NCBI RefSeq assembly: GCF_021044775.1
Contig: NZ_JAJNOQ010000002.1
Location: 310,001 to 374,000, forward strand
Source of the DNA: Paraeggerthella hominis
Lineage (GTDB): Bacteria; Actinomycetota; Coriobacteriia; Coriobacteriales; Eggerthellaceae
Direction of reading: 5' to 3'
Length of the DNA stretch: 64,000 nt
Made by a program: the position numbers and the translations under genes. The notes below the pieces were generated by a model. The model was not told the origin of the DNA. It was given only the letters and a program-made list of their open reading frames with translations, and did not search any database. This document shows, in pieces, positions 15,698 through 24,662 of the stretch; positions within the stretch are counted from its first letter, which is position 1, and each line of letters begins with the position of its first letter.

Positions 15698-17491
15698 TTA
15701 CTTATCGGTCTTGCCGTCCTGGCTCATGATGCCGCCAGCTGCCATGAATCCTCCTACGAATGCAAGTCCCAGATCGGCGTACATGCCGGTGAGGGGCTTG
15801 CCGGCGGGGTTGCCCTCGCCCGAAGAACCGCCTGCGGTATGCCATCCTGCGTACAGGCCGGGAATCGGCTTGCCGTCCGTGCTTACCACTTGCATGTGCG
15901 GCGTGATGCGCAAGCCGGTTTTCGAGCCGAATACGTGCCCGCCCAGCTTCGCTCCGTAGAACGGGGGCTCGTCTATGGCGATCATCCACTCGGGCGGGTA
16001 CGGATAGGTTGCGCTGTAATCTTCGCCTTTCGCGCATGCTTCGTTCCATTGCCGTACCGCATCGGTGAGCACGCCTTGCCCGAGTTCAAGCTTTGCTTCC
16101 AGCTCTTCTATCGTGTCGCACTTGAAGACGGCTCCCCCGTCGATCATTTGCTGGAATCCGGTGTGCCAGTCGCGCAGCCATTCGGGCACGCGGTCGATGA
16201 AGGGGTCGTCGGCTGCCACTATTTTTGCCTTTCGGCAAATAACCTGCCCGAAGAAGTTGTTCTGCACCAGTTGGTCGAATTTCGAATCAAAGCAGCAGTA
16301 CGTTTTTCCGCCCGGTTGACTCATCTCGATGGCGGCCGTGTCGCACAACCCTGCCGACGACGGAGGGGCGTCGGTGGTGTACGGGTAGCTGGTGGCCGAC
16401 GTGGATATGAAGGGTACGCGCTGGCCGTCGCGGTTGATGCGCAGCCAGGGCTGCCTCAATGCTTGGTTGCCGTCTTTGTTGATATGGGAGTCCATCATGG
16501 TGTCGAACTCGTCGTAGTCGCGCCACCATACGCCTCCGTCGAACGCACCGGTTGAATCGTATCCCGAAAGGTCTGCGCCTACGCCTTGTCCCATGCGGAT
16601 GCATTCTCCGGTGCCGTTCGGCGGGGTGGCGATGTTCGCTATGCCGGGCAAGCAGGTGGCGGAGTACTTGGCCATCATGGCGCGGTTCATTTCCATGCCG
16701 CCAGCCGTCAGCACCACGGCGCGCGTCGCTCGGACAAAGCGCGCCTCTTTCCGCTGCGTCGTCTTGACGCCCAGCACGCTTGTTCCGTCGAAAACGAGCG
16801 CGTCAACGTTGCAGCCGACGCGGATGTCGACGCCCGCGTCCCGAGCGGTTTTCTCCAGCTCTTGAAATGGGATGAGGTTGACGTTGATTCCGTTCGTGGG
16901 CGTGGACATGCCCTCCCATTCCAGCAGTCCGTTTCCGGCAGGCGAGGGATTCATGGGCACCCACTTTGCGTTTGCCTTTTCGTTCATCCAGTCGATGCAC
17001 TTCGGTCCTTCGACAGCCATAGCTCGAAGAAGATCGGGATCGCCCGTCATTTGCTGGCAGTCCATGACGAATTCTACGATGTTGTTCACGTCGTAGGGGT
17101 ACGACGGGTAGGCCCAGTGAGCAGCTTCGGCTTGCTTGTGCCCGCCGAAGTTGGAGAACACCGACGAGTGCTTCGAGTTGCCTCCTGTTTCTTCGTTGCG
17201 CTCCAGCATGAGGACGCGATAGCCCGCTTGCGCCAATCGAATGGATGCGTTCATTCCTCCCGCGCCCGATCCCACCACGACGACCTCGGTTTCCTCGTCC
17301 CATGTTGAAGGGGGCTCCACCGGGTCGATGGGCGCCGCGGCTGCTTCAAAGTTTGCTTGCGCTCCCGTGCCCGCTGTAGTTGCGGACATGGAGGCGCCGC
17401 CCTGCGGCGAGCATCCTGCCAAGCCTGCAAGCGCGCCGGTTCCTCCCAAGATCGCGGCGCCTTTCAGAAAGCTTCTACGGTCAAGTTCCAT
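15698..17491 (-). CDS. Tat-exported FAD-dependent oxidoreductase (fumarate/urocanate reductase-like)
   Basis: A 597-residue flavoprotein of the fumarate reductase/flavocytochrome c family. It has a twin-arginine leader (DRRSFLKGAA) with a possible lipobox (LAGC near residue 27), an FAD-binding VVVGSGAGGMNASIRLA, a second nucleotide segment GGNSKHSS, and a C-terminal GLYAGWHTAGGSSGEGNPAG flavin motif. No CXXCH haem site is present, so electrons must come from a separate carrier. Related Coriobacteriia enzymes reduce organic acceptors such as fumarate-like, steroid, phenolic or drug substrates; the substrate here is unknown. A LysR gene is divergent, 250 bp away, and is the obvious candidate regulator. 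Confidence 0.85.
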   Translation of the reverse strand: MELDRRSFLKGAAILGGTGALAGLAGCSPQGGASMSATTAGTGAQANFEAAAAPIDPVEPPSTWDEETEVVVVGSGAGGMNASIRLAQAGYRVLMLERNEETGGNSKHSSVFSNFGGHKQAEAAHWAYPSYPYDVNNIVEFVMDCQQMTGDPDLLRAMAVEGPKCIDWMNEKANAKWVPMNPSPAGNGLLEWEGMSTPTNGINVNLIPFQELEKTARDAGVDIRVGCNVDALVFDGTSVLGVKTTQRKEARFVRATRAVVLTAGGMEMNRAMMAKYSATCLPGIANIATPPNGTGECIRMGQGVGADLSGYDSTGAFDGGVWWRDYDEFDTMMDSHINKDGNQALRQPWLRINRDGQRVPFISTSATSYPYTTDAPPSSAGLCDTAAIEMSQPGGKTYCCFDSKFDQLVQNNFFGQVICRKAKIVAADDPFIDRVPEWLRDWHTGFQQMIDGGAVFKCDTIEELEAKLELGQGVLTDAVRQWNEACAKGEDYSATYPYPPEWMIAIDEPPFYGAKLGGHVFGSKTGLRITPHMQVVSTDGKPIPGLYAGWHTAGGSSGEGNPAGKPLTGMYADLGLAFVGGFMAAGGIMSQDGKTDK

Positions 17492-17741
17492 GGTCGATTC
17501 CCCTTTCCCTGCGTTGTTCGGCTCCCCAGCCGAGTTGAAGCACGCCGTCCTATTCGCGGGTCGAGCGAGTTTGCTTTCGATGCCGCACGGCGCGTATCGC
17601 CATCGTATGCCCGGTTCCTCGCCCGCACCTGAAGCCTTTTCGCATAGGGCGAAGGTATTTTTGGGGCGCTGTCCAAAACGGGTAAGAGGGTGTAAAATTT
17701 TCTTTACAACTGTTCGTCGTTGGACCAGGGAGGGGACACCG

Positions 17742-18680
17742 ATGGATACACGGTATGTGGAAGAGTTTTTGGTTTTTGCCGAAGATGCGAACTACTCAGC
17801 GGCTGCAAAAAGGCTGTTCATCACGCGTCCGACGTTAACCGAGCATATTCACGCGCTTGAAGACGAGCTTGGATGCTTTCTGGTGGGGAGATCCCAAGGC
17901 AAGGTGGTCTTGACTCCTGCGGGAAAGCAATTCGTGCAGTCGGGAGCGAAGCTTCTGGACTTCGTTCATGCTCTGGTGGACGACTATCAAAACATGGCCG
18001 ACAATCTTTTAACAGTTACGGTTGCCCAGACCAATCTGCCTTGGCTGGAGACCATTTTGTACAAGGCGCGCTGCGAAGTGCAGCGTCGCTATCCTATGAA
18101 GCGCATCGACATCGTGACGGTTAACGGACCGTGCAGCACGGTCGAAGCGCTTAGGGATGCAACGAACGACATTGTGGTTGCAGGCGCGAAAAGCTATGTT
18201 TCCAAGGACGATCGCGGCGCGTATCCCGAAGGCATCCAGGGATTTCGCTTGGGGTCAGAGGAAATCCGACTGCTTGTTACGCAGGGAAACCCGCTGTTCG
18301 ATCAAGATGTTGTTCGCGCTCGTGACCTGGACGGGATGGCCGTCATGCTGCCTCCCGACATCTACCGGGGCTATATCCGCGATGGGGTGGCGGACCGGTT
18401 TCGTTTGCGCGGCGCCGACGTTGATCTGAAGACCATGGGGTTCTCCGACCATTTCGAGTACTTCACGTACGATTTCAAAGACAGCATCGGCGTGGTTCCC
18501 ACGACGCTCGTTCCCCGGTTCGGGCTTGACGAACGGGAAGAATGCCGCACGTTCGTCTTGGAGGATCTGCCGCTGCGTACCGATTTCTACGCGCTGTATA
18601 CCGATGAATTCGCTCGCTCCGAAAACGGGTCGCTGTTGGTGGCCGCTATGACCAAGCTGGCTGCCGCGTCTGCTCGGTAA
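17742..18680 (+). CDS. LysR-family transcriptional regulator
   Basis: A 312-residue protein with an N-terminal winged helix (NYSAAAKRLFITRPTLTEHI, residues about 17-36) and a periplasmic-binding-like effector domain. The start at 17742 has GGGAGGGG upstream; the frame is open far upstream across the reductase's 5' end, but that is a GC artefact. It is divergent from the Tat-exported flavin reductase, the usual arrangement of a LysR protein and its target. The 250-bp shared region presumably holds both promoters. The effector is probably the reductase substrate (inference). Confidence 0.9.
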   Translation: MDTRYVEEFLVFAEDANYSAAAKRLFITRPTLTEHIHALEDELGCFLVGRSQGKVVLTPAGKQFVQSGAKLLDFVHALVDDYQNMADNLLTVTVAQTNLPWLETILYKARCEVQRRYPMKRIDIVTVNGPCSTVEALRDATNDIVVAGAKSYVSKDDRGAYPEGIQGFRLGSEEIRLLVTQGNPLFDQDVVRARDLDGMAVMLPPDIYRGYIRDGVADRFRLRGADVDLKTMGFSDHFEYFTYDFKDSIGVVPTTLVPRFGLDEREECRTFVLEDLPLRTDFYALYTDEFARSENGSLLVAAMTKLAAASAR

Positions 18681-18695
18681 AGCCCCCTTGCTTCA

Positions 18696-18716
18696 ATGCT
18701 ACTCTTTTAGTAGCAT
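18696..18716. promoter_or_regulatory. Perfect 8-bp inverted repeat downstream of the LysR gene
   Basis: ATGCTACT (18696-18703) and AGTAGCAT (18709-18716) with a 5-nt CTTTT loop. It lies 16 bp after the LysR stop and 48 bp before the next start. It could be a terminator of the LysR gene or an operator of the small gene downstream; no clear T-run follows. Confidence 0.45.
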
Positions 18717-18764
18717 ATACGAATGCACGACAACCTCACCGCATGAGCAAAAAGGAGCACACGC

Positions 18765-19115
18765 ATGACTCAGGCAACCAAGCAGACCATCGACGGCGTT
18801 GACGTCTCGATCGAATACACGAGCGCATCGGACGCCCCGGTTACCGACGCGGAGATTCGCGCCTACATCGATCGCGGTAACGCGCAGCACCCGAACAGCT
18901 CTGTGACCAGCCTTGATCTTGAAGTTGATGGTCAGGATGTGGGCATTCGCTACGGATTGGCACCCGTTCCGTTCGATCGCATTCGTCGCATTACCGGGTA
19001 CTTGGTGGGCACCATGGACCGCTGGAACGACGCGAAGTCTTCCGAAGAGCACGATCGCGTGAAGCACGGTGTCGCGCGCGACGAGCGCTCGTTCGCCTGC
19101 GCGAACGGCTGCTAG
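18765..19115 (+). CDS. Small protein resembling the C-terminal part of anaerobic ribonucleotide reductase (NrdD-like)
   Basis: A 116-residue soluble protein. The segment RIRRITGYLVGTMDRWNDAK with following DRVKHG resembles the end of class III ribonucleotide reductase, where a similar ITGY...W/F-N-x-x-K stretch is found. The rest of NrdD, including the glycine-radical RVCGYL motif and active-site cysteines, is absent, so it cannot be a reductase itself. Its only cysteines are the two in the last five residues (CANGC). AAAAGGAG precedes the start at 18765. The gene stands alone; the role is unknown and the family assignment is tentative. Confidence 0.5.
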   Translation: MTQATKQTIDGVDVSIEYTSASDAPVTDAEIRAYIDRGNAQHPNSSVTSLDLEVDGQDVGIRYGLAPVPFDRIRRITGYLVGTMDRWNDAKSSEEHDRVKHGVARDERSFACANGC

Positions 19116-19208
19116 CAATTTCGTACCACGCTGCGCGCTCGGGGTTTCCGGCGGGCGAAAAAATCGTATTCGTTGACGGGTCGCGACATTTGTTTGCGAC
19201 TCATTTCG

Positions 19209-19221
19209 TATACTAAAGCAA
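19209..19221 (+). promoter_or_regulatory. TATACT -10 box six bases before the nhaA start: leaderless candidate
   Basis: TATACT at 19209-19214 is followed by AAAGCA and the ATG at 19221. A transcript starting about seven bases after the -10 would begin at the start codon. No ribosome-binding site is present between the box and either ATG (19221, 19230). The -35 region is weak. Confidence 0.5.
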
Positions 19222-20720
19222 TGACCGCGATGAAAGATACCACTGTGAAAACCCCGCAGCCTTCAGACGACCGAGCCGAGCGGTGCGAGCCGATCGGATC
19301 TTCCGAAGATACGACGGCTCCCGCATGCTTGAGCGGCGATCCTTCGTGCGCCCCTACCGAGCGCATCCTGGAACCCGAAGTGCGCGGGCACCATCGCCGG
19401 CGTCGCAAGCTTTTGGAGTTCACGCACTCGTCCACCCGGGCTACCATGCTCATGTTGGCCGCTGCCGTGGCCGCGCTCGTTATCGAGAACACGCCCATCC
19501 TTCCGTACTTCGCCGAGTTTTGGCATTCGTTCAATATCGGGTTCTCGCTGGGCGATTTCGCGCCTCATCTTACGCTGGAGCACTTCATCAACGATTTCCT
19601 TATGGCGATCTTCTTTTTGCTGGTAGGTTTGGAAATCAAGTTCGAAATGACGGCGGGAGAGCTGACGAACCCCCGCAAGGCGCTGCTTCCCATCGTTGCC
19701 GCTGCGGGCGGCGCCGTGCTGCCCGCGCTTGTTTACTTGGCGGTGAACGCCGGTAGCGGCGCAATGCAGGGCTGGGGCGTTCCCATGGCCAACGACATCG
19801 CGTTTTGCCTGGGTATCCTTGCCCTTTTGGGAAATCGCATTCCGTCGGGGCTGCGATCGTTCCTGTCTACGCTGACCATCGCCGACGACATGATCGCCAT
19901 TTTGGTCATCGCCGTGTTCTATACGGCCAATCTGAACATCGTGTGGCTTGCGGGCGGCTTGGCGCTGTTTGCTGTGCTCATCTTGTTCAATCGCCTGCAC
20001 ATCTACGACCTGCCTCCCTACCTGCTGGTGGGCTTGCTCATGTGGGTGTGCTTCCTCATGTCCGGCGTGCACGCCACCATCGCGGGCGTTTTGCTCGCCC
20101 TGGCCATACCGGCGCGCTCGCAGGTCAAGCTGGATCGCGCGCCAAGCTGGTTCGAAGCCCGCGCGCGACGCGCCGACGAGCGCTACGACCCAGGCGAGCC
20201 CGACATCGTGCAGAAGGAGTATCTGAACGAGCTCAAGGAAATCGGCCGCGTTTCGCGCCTGTCCATTCCGCCTGTCACGCGGCTTGATCATCACCTGCAC
20301 GTTCCCGTGTACTTCTTCATCCTGCCCCTGTTCGCGTTCTCGAACGCCAGCGTGGTGCTGGTGGGAATGGATCCGATGGCCATCATTACGAACCCGGTTA
20401 CTATCGGCGTGTTCTGCGGTTTGCTGTTCGGCAAGCCGCTCGGGATTTTCCTGGCAACGTGGATTACGGTGAAGCTGAAGTTGTCCGATCTTCCTCGCGG
20501 CGTGAACTGGGGCCACATCGTTGGCGTGTCGGTGTTGGGCGGCGTGGGGTTCACCATGGCCATCTTCGTAACGAACCTGGCGTTCGTTGACGCCGCTACC
20601 ATCGCGGTGGCGAAGGCGGCCATTCTGGCGGCGTCGCTCATTGCGGGCATCGTGGGCTTTCTGGTGCTGCGCAAGGTTACCGACGAAGTCGAGGTCGAAT
20701 CCGAGGGTGAAGGGGCGTAG
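19221..20720 (+). CDS. nhaA: Na+/H+ antiporter NhaA
   Basis: About 499 residues, longer than E. coli NhaA (388) because of an N-terminal cytoplasmic extension of some 75 residues, a charged insertion near the middle (EARARRADERYDPGEPD) and a short acidic tail. The hallmark motifs are present: GLEIKFEMTAGEL, MANDIAFCLGILALLG, and TIADDM with the twin aspartates that bind Na+. It exchanges sodium for protons at the cytoplasmic membrane. The start at 19221 is chosen because the promoter leaves no room for an upstream start; initiation may be leaderless. It ends 67 bp from the convergent mscL. Confidence 0.93.
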   Translation: MTAMKDTTVKTPQPSDDRAERCEPIGSSEDTTAPACLSGDPSCAPTERILEPEVRGHHRRRRKLLEFTHSSTRATMLMLAAAVAALVIENTPILPYFAEFWHSFNIGFSLGDFAPHLTLEHFINDFLMAIFFLLVGLEIKFEMTAGELTNPRKALLPIVAAAGGAVLPALVYLAVNAGSGAMQGWGVPMANDIAFCLGILALLGNRIPSGLRSFLSTLTIADDMIAILVIAVFYTANLNIVWLAGGLALFAVLILFNRLHIYDLPPYLLVGLLMWVCFLMSGVHATIAGVLLALAIPARSQVKLDRAPSWFEARARRADERYDPGEPDIVQKEYLNELKEIGRVSRLSIPPVTRLDHHLHVPVYFFILPLFAFSNASVVLVGMDPMAIITNPVTIGVFCGLLFGKPLGIFLATWITVKLKLSDLPRGVNWGHIVGVSVLGGVGFTMAIFVTNLAFVDAATIAVAKAAILAASLIAGIVGFLVLRKVTDEVEVESEGEGA

Positions 20721-20786
20721 CGCGCGGATCTTGCGCGCCCTGCGCCCCGTTCGGCGGTTGCCTTGTGGAAGCGGTGCGCGATGCGC

Positions 20787-21239
20787 CTACTTTGCAACGA
20801 TGGTCGGTTTTGCCGGCTCGGGCAGTTCTGCGGTGCAATGGGCGCAGCGCGTTGCCCCTTCCGCCACTTCTTCCAGGCAGTACGGGCAATGCGGGGCCTT
20901 CGTTTCCTCGATGGTCTTCCCGCGCTGCGCAAACGACTGCATCTTGTTCAGCGCCTTCACAATAAGGAACACCACCAGCGCGATTATCAGGAACTGGATA
21001 ACTGCGCTGATGAAGTTTCCGTACGCGATGGCCGAATCTCCGGCGCCCAGGGGAATGAACAGCTTCATGTCGGAGAAATCGACGCCGCCGATGAATGCGG
21101 ACACGATAGGCATGATAAGGTCTTGCACCACGGAGTTGACGATGGCGGTGAATGCGGCGCCGATAACCACCGCTACGGCAAGATCCATCACATTGCCCCT
21201 GTTGATGAACTCCTTGAATTCCTCTAAGAACTTCTTCAT
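20787..21239 (-). CDS. mscL: Large-conductance mechanosensitive channel MscL with a C-terminal zinc ribbon
   Basis: A 150-residue protein. It opens with MKKFLEEFKEFINRGNVMDL and AVAVVIGAAFTAIVNSVV, the amphipathic helix and first membrane helix of MscL, and has a second helix near residues 75-100. The family is usually about 130-140 residues. Here the cytoplasmic tail holds CPYC and CAHC separated by ten residues, a probable zinc-ribbon. It releases osmolytes on hypo-osmotic shock. AAAGGACA precedes the start at 21239, and a TATACT box lies about 60 bp upstream on the minus strand. Confidence 0.93.
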   Translation of the reverse strand: MKKFLEEFKEFINRGNVMDLAVAVVIGAAFTAIVNSVVQDLIMPIVSAFIGGVDFSDMKLFIPLGAGDSAIAYGNFISAVIQFLIIALVVFLIVKALNKMQSFAQRGKTIEETKAPHCPYCLEEVAEGATRCAHCTAELPEPAKPTIVAK

Positions 21240-21386
21240 GGTTGTCCTTTCTGCTGAAAAGCGGTAGCTTGCGTGACTCTGCCAAGCGCCTTCCGTCAGT
21301 ATAGAGGGGTCGTGCTAGAATGCCATGGTTGTAGCAACAATGAAGTAGGTCCGAAACCTTTTCGGATAGTCACGGATGGAGGCGCC

Positions 21387-22643
21387 ATGACGCGGGTTTA
21401 CTCGTACACGAAGCCGATCGAGGCCGATATGGTGGATGCGTTTTGCGTGCTTCAGAAGGGGTTCACCGATCAGTTCGTGTATTACCGCAAGGATCGACCG
21501 GTTCGTTTCATGGGACTGGGCCGGTGCATTGCGCTGCCGTCGCTGGCTGACGTGGAGTGCGATCTTGAAGGTCCCGCAGCGCAGCAACCCGTGTTCTTTT
21601 CCTTCAACCGTTTCGATGCCGAGAATCCGTCGCCTACCGACGAGCTGTTCGAGGCATTTCCTCGCTTGCGGTTCATGTTGCCGGAAATCGTGCTGATAGA
21701 AACCGAAGATGGCGTGCATTTGCAGGTGAATTCGCTCGGCCCCGTGTATGCCGGGCGCATCGAGCGCTTCGAGCGCCAGGCTCTTTCGGCCCCCAAGCGC
21801 CGCCGCGAAACCATTCCCTATCGCGTGGAGCCCGACTCGCGCGAGGCATGGCGCGAAGCCGTGGGCGTCGGCCTGGCTGCTATCGAGCAAGGACGCGTGA
21901 ACAAAGTGGTGCTGTCCCGCCGACAGAAGCTGGTTGCCGACCGCCCCTTTTCGTCAAAAGATCTGCTGGTCAACCTCATTGACGGCGAGGCTCGCGGCAC
22001 GGTGCTCCTGTACCGGTACGCCGACGTGTTCTTCTGCGGCTGCACGCCTGAACTGCTCGTGCGCAAGCGCGGTGCCGAAGTGGAGAGCATGTGCTTGGCC
22101 GGTACGTGCCCGGCCGGCGCGACGGAGCAGGAGCGCGCCCATCTGGCCGATGCGCTGATGGGCGACCAGAAGAACCGGGCGGAGCACGACTACGTGGTTC
22201 GGTTCATCCGCGAAGTGTTCCGCCGCACGTGCTACGACGTGGACGTGCCCGCCAACCCGGGCATTCTGCCGCTTACGCACGTGCAGCACCTGTTCACGCC
22301 CGCGCGCGCTCGCATGCTCGAGGGCGTTGACCTGTGGACGATGATGGGCGACCTGCACCCAACCCCGGCGGTTGCGGGCACGCCGGTGGGCGAGGCCCAG
22401 ATGCTCATTCGGCGCATCGAGGAGTACAACCGGGGCTTTTTCGCGGGGGCGTGCGGGTACGTTGATGGTGCAGGCGACGGCGAGTTTTCCGTTGCGTTGC
22501 GCACGGGCGTGTTCGACGGCGAGATAGGCTGGGTGTACGCTGGCTGCGGCATCGTGGCTGGTAGCGATGCCGACGATGAGTACGATGAGATCGGCATGAA
22601 GCTGAAGACGGTCCTCAGCGCCTTTGAAGGGAGCCAGGCATGA
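21387..22643 (+). CDS. menF: Isochorismate synthase MenF
   Basis: A 418-residue chorismate-binding enzyme. The catalytic half (residues about 150-418) has NKVVLSRRQKL, LAGTCPAG, DQKNRAEHDYVV, HPTPAVAGTP and AGCGIVAGSDADDEYDE, the usual isochorismate synthase motifs. It converts chorismate to isochorismate, the first step of menaquinone synthesis. ATGGAGG precedes the start at 21387 and a TAGAAT box lies about 60 bp upstream. Its stop overlaps the menD start by 4 bp. Assignment to MenF rather than a siderophore EntC rests on the menD-menH-menB context. Confidence 0.93.
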   Translation: MTRVYSYTKPIEADMVDAFCVLQKGFTDQFVYYRKDRPVRFMGLGRCIALPSLADVECDLEGPAAQQPVFFSFNRFDAENPSPTDELFEAFPRLRFMLPEIVLIETEDGVHLQVNSLGPVYAGRIERFERQALSAPKRRRETIPYRVEPDSREAWREAVGVGLAAIEQGRVNKVVLSRRQKLVADRPFSSKDLLVNLIDGEARGTVLLYRYADVFFCGCTPELLVRKRGAEVESMCLAGTCPAGATEQERAHLADALMGDQKNRAEHDYVVRFIREVFRRTCYDVDVPANPGILPLTHVQHLFTPARARMLEGVDLWTMMGDLHPTPAVAGTPVGEAQMLIRRIEEYNRGFFAGACGYVDGAGDGEFSVALRTGVFDGEIGWVYAGCGIVAGSDADDEYDEIGMKLKTVLSAFEGSQA

Positions 22644-24517
22644 GCGAGGCGAAAGGGCGAGGCCAGCGCCTTGTTTCGTCCGAGTATAAGCCGGCGGCTT
22701 CGTCTTGCTATCTCGACGGCGTGGAGTTTTTGGCGGCGTTTTTCGACGAGCTCAGTTGCTGGGGCGTGCGAGACGTGGTGGTGAGCCCCGGGTCTCGTTC
22801 TACGCCGCTTTCGATGACCGCGTACGAGCTGTCGCGCCGCGCGCCCGAGCGCATGCGGGTGTTCGTCGACGTCGATGAGCGCGGGGCCGCGTTTTTCGCG
22901 CTTGGCATGGCGAAGGCGACCGGCCGGCCGGTCGCCGTGGTGTGCACGTCGGGGTCGGCGGTGGCGAACTACTATCCCGCCGTCCTTGAGGCGGAGTCCT
23001 CGCGCGTGCCGCTGATCGTTTTAACGGGCGACCGCCCGCCGCGCCTGCAGGGATTGGGCGCGCCGCAAACGTGCGACCAGCTCAATGCGTACGGCAGCCA
23101 TGTTCGCGCGTTCAGGCAGATGCCCCTGCCCTCCGCCGACCCTGCGGCCGTGGGTTTTGCCCGCCAGGCGGCGCGCGAAGCGTGCATCGCGTCTCTGGGC
23201 GAAGGGGTGCTTCCCGATGAAGGCCTCCGATTGGCGGCAGCATGCTGGGGCGGCCCCGTGCACCTCAACTTTCCGTTCGACGAACCGCTCAAGCCCGACC
23301 TTTCCGCGGAAGGGGTGTTTGACGTCGGCAGATCTTTGTCGGAGGCGTTCGGGGTCATGCGTCCGCGTGCATCGTTCGGCATGCAGGATGCCGCCCGCGT
23401 TTCTTCGTTGCTTGCCAACCGCCGCACGCTCGTGTTGGCGGGGGAAGGCTCGTGCGCAACGGAGTTCGAGGCGCGCAAGGTGCTTGCGTGGGCCGAGGCG
23501 TTCGACCTCCCCGTTTTGGCAGATCCGCTTTCCGGCCTGCGCTGCTTTGCGGATAACGTGGTGATCGACAACTACGATTCTCTGTTCGGCGTTGGCGGGT
23601 CGGTCCCCGAAGAGCGCGCTCCGCAGGCGGTTATCCGCTTCGGGCGCTTCCCGGTGTCGAAGAAGGCGACGCAGATGGTGGCGTCGCTTCGCCCGATGCA
23701 GATTGTCGTCGATCCGCTTGAGACGCGCGATTGCAATGCAGCCACCGATCTGTTCGTGCGTTGCGGGCCGGTCGAGTTCGCAGGGTCGTTGCGCGTGGCT
23801 TGCGACCTGGGGACCATCGATCATGAACCTTCGGATCGGCAGCGGGATTTCGCAGGCGCTTGGAAGGCCGCGAACGATGCGGCGCGAAGCTGCTTGATCG
23901 CGGCTGATTCCGTGGAGGCGGGCTTCGAGGGCGCGTTCGTGCGGCGCGTCGTGGAGCTTGCGCCTGCCGGGTCGTGTTTGTTCGCAGCCAACTCCATGAG
24001 CGTGCGCGCCGTTGACACGTTCTGCCTCAAGGGCAACAAGTCCTTGACGGTGCTGTGCAATCGCGGGTTGAACGGCATCGACGGCACGGTGTCCACGGCG
24101 CTGGGCGCTGCTCAATCGTTCGCGCAAACGACGCTGCTCACGGGCGATCTTACCCTGCTGCACGACGTGAACGCCCTTGCCCTGCAACGCGAGCTGCGCG
24201 TTCAAGCGGCGCAGGGCGGCGGTTCGCCCAGCATCGTGATCGTGCTGCTCAACAACAACGGCGGCGGCATCTTCGACATGCTGCCCCAGAAATCCGACGA
24301 GGACTACTTCGAGCGGCTGTTCCTCACCCCGCAAGACGTCGATTTCGCCGCCGCTGCGCAAGCGTTTCGCGTGCCCTATCGACGCGCCGAGACCGTTTCG
24401 CAGTTCGACGAAGCGTACCGGGCATGTCTTGGCGTTCCCGGTATCAGTCTGATCGAGGTTCCGGTTCCCCTGGAAGGCCTGCGGGAGCGATACGCGCCGT
24501 ATTGGAATCTTTCCTAA
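22640..24517 (+). CDS. menD: SEPHCHC synthase MenD
   Basis: A 625-residue thiamine-diphosphate enzyme. N-terminal VVVSPGSRSTPLSM and FVDVDERGAAFFALGMAKA are MenD signatures; GLNGIDGTVSTALGAA and TGDLTLLHDVNAL form the cofactor-binding region, and NNNGGGIFDMLPQ is diagnostic. It joins isochorismate and 2-oxoglutarate to give SEPHCHC. The ATG overlaps the menF stop (ATGA), so the two are coupled. Length fits the family, with an extra 25 residues at the N-terminus before the first motif. Confidence 0.95.
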   Translation: MSEAKGRGQRLVSSEYKPAASSCYLDGVEFLAAFFDELSCWGVRDVVVSPGSRSTPLSMTAYELSRRAPERMRVFVDVDERGAAFFALGMAKATGRPVAVVCTSGSAVANYYPAVLEAESSRVPLIVLTGDRPPRLQGLGAPQTCDQLNAYGSHVRAFRQMPLPSADPAAVGFARQAAREACIASLGEGVLPDEGLRLAAACWGGPVHLNFPFDEPLKPDLSAEGVFDVGRSLSEAFGVMRPRASFGMQDAARVSSLLANRRTLVLAGEGSCATEFEARKVLAWAEAFDLPVLADPLSGLRCFADNVVIDNYDSLFGVGGSVPEERAPQAVIRFGRFPVSKKATQMVASLRPMQIVVDPLETRDCNAATDLFVRCGPVEFAGSLRVACDLGTIDHEPSDRQRDFAGAWKAANDAARSCLIAADSVEAGFEGAFVRRVVELAPAGSCLFAANSMSVRAVDTFCLKGNKSLTVLCNRGLNGIDGTVSTALGAAQSFAQTTLLTGDLTLLHDVNALALQRELRVQAAQGGGSPSIVIVLLNNNGGGIFDMLPQKSDEDYFERLFLTPQDVDFAAAAQAFRVPYRRAETVSQFDEAYRACLGVPGISLIEVPVPLEGLRERYAPYWNLS

Positions 24518-24590
24518 TGGGGGCCGATGCGCGTGCGCTGCGCCGGTCCAGCCTGTTGAACCGGTTCAGGTGCCCGCTTGCGCCATGTGG

Positions 24591-24662
24591 TTCGGAGGTG
24601 CGATGAGCGAAGTCTTGCAGCACGAGTTCGGAGATGCGATGAGCGAGGTTTTGCAGCATGAG
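24591..24662 (+). repeat. 36-bp tandem duplication of the menH ribosome-binding site and start codon
   Basis: Copies at 24591-24626 and 24627-24662 agree at 32 of 36 bases. Each carries a GGAG site and an ATGAGCGA start, giving in-frame ATGs at 24603 and 24639. Inside the coding part the three differences are all at third codon positions (GAA/GAG, GTC/GTT, CAC/CAT) and are silent; the fourth lies just before the start codon. Confidence 0.85.

Noticed and set aside
17241..17741. N-terminal extension of the LysR protein
   Set aside because: It would read through the antisense strand of the reductase leader; GGGAGGGG before 17742 and the helix-turn-helix position fix the start.
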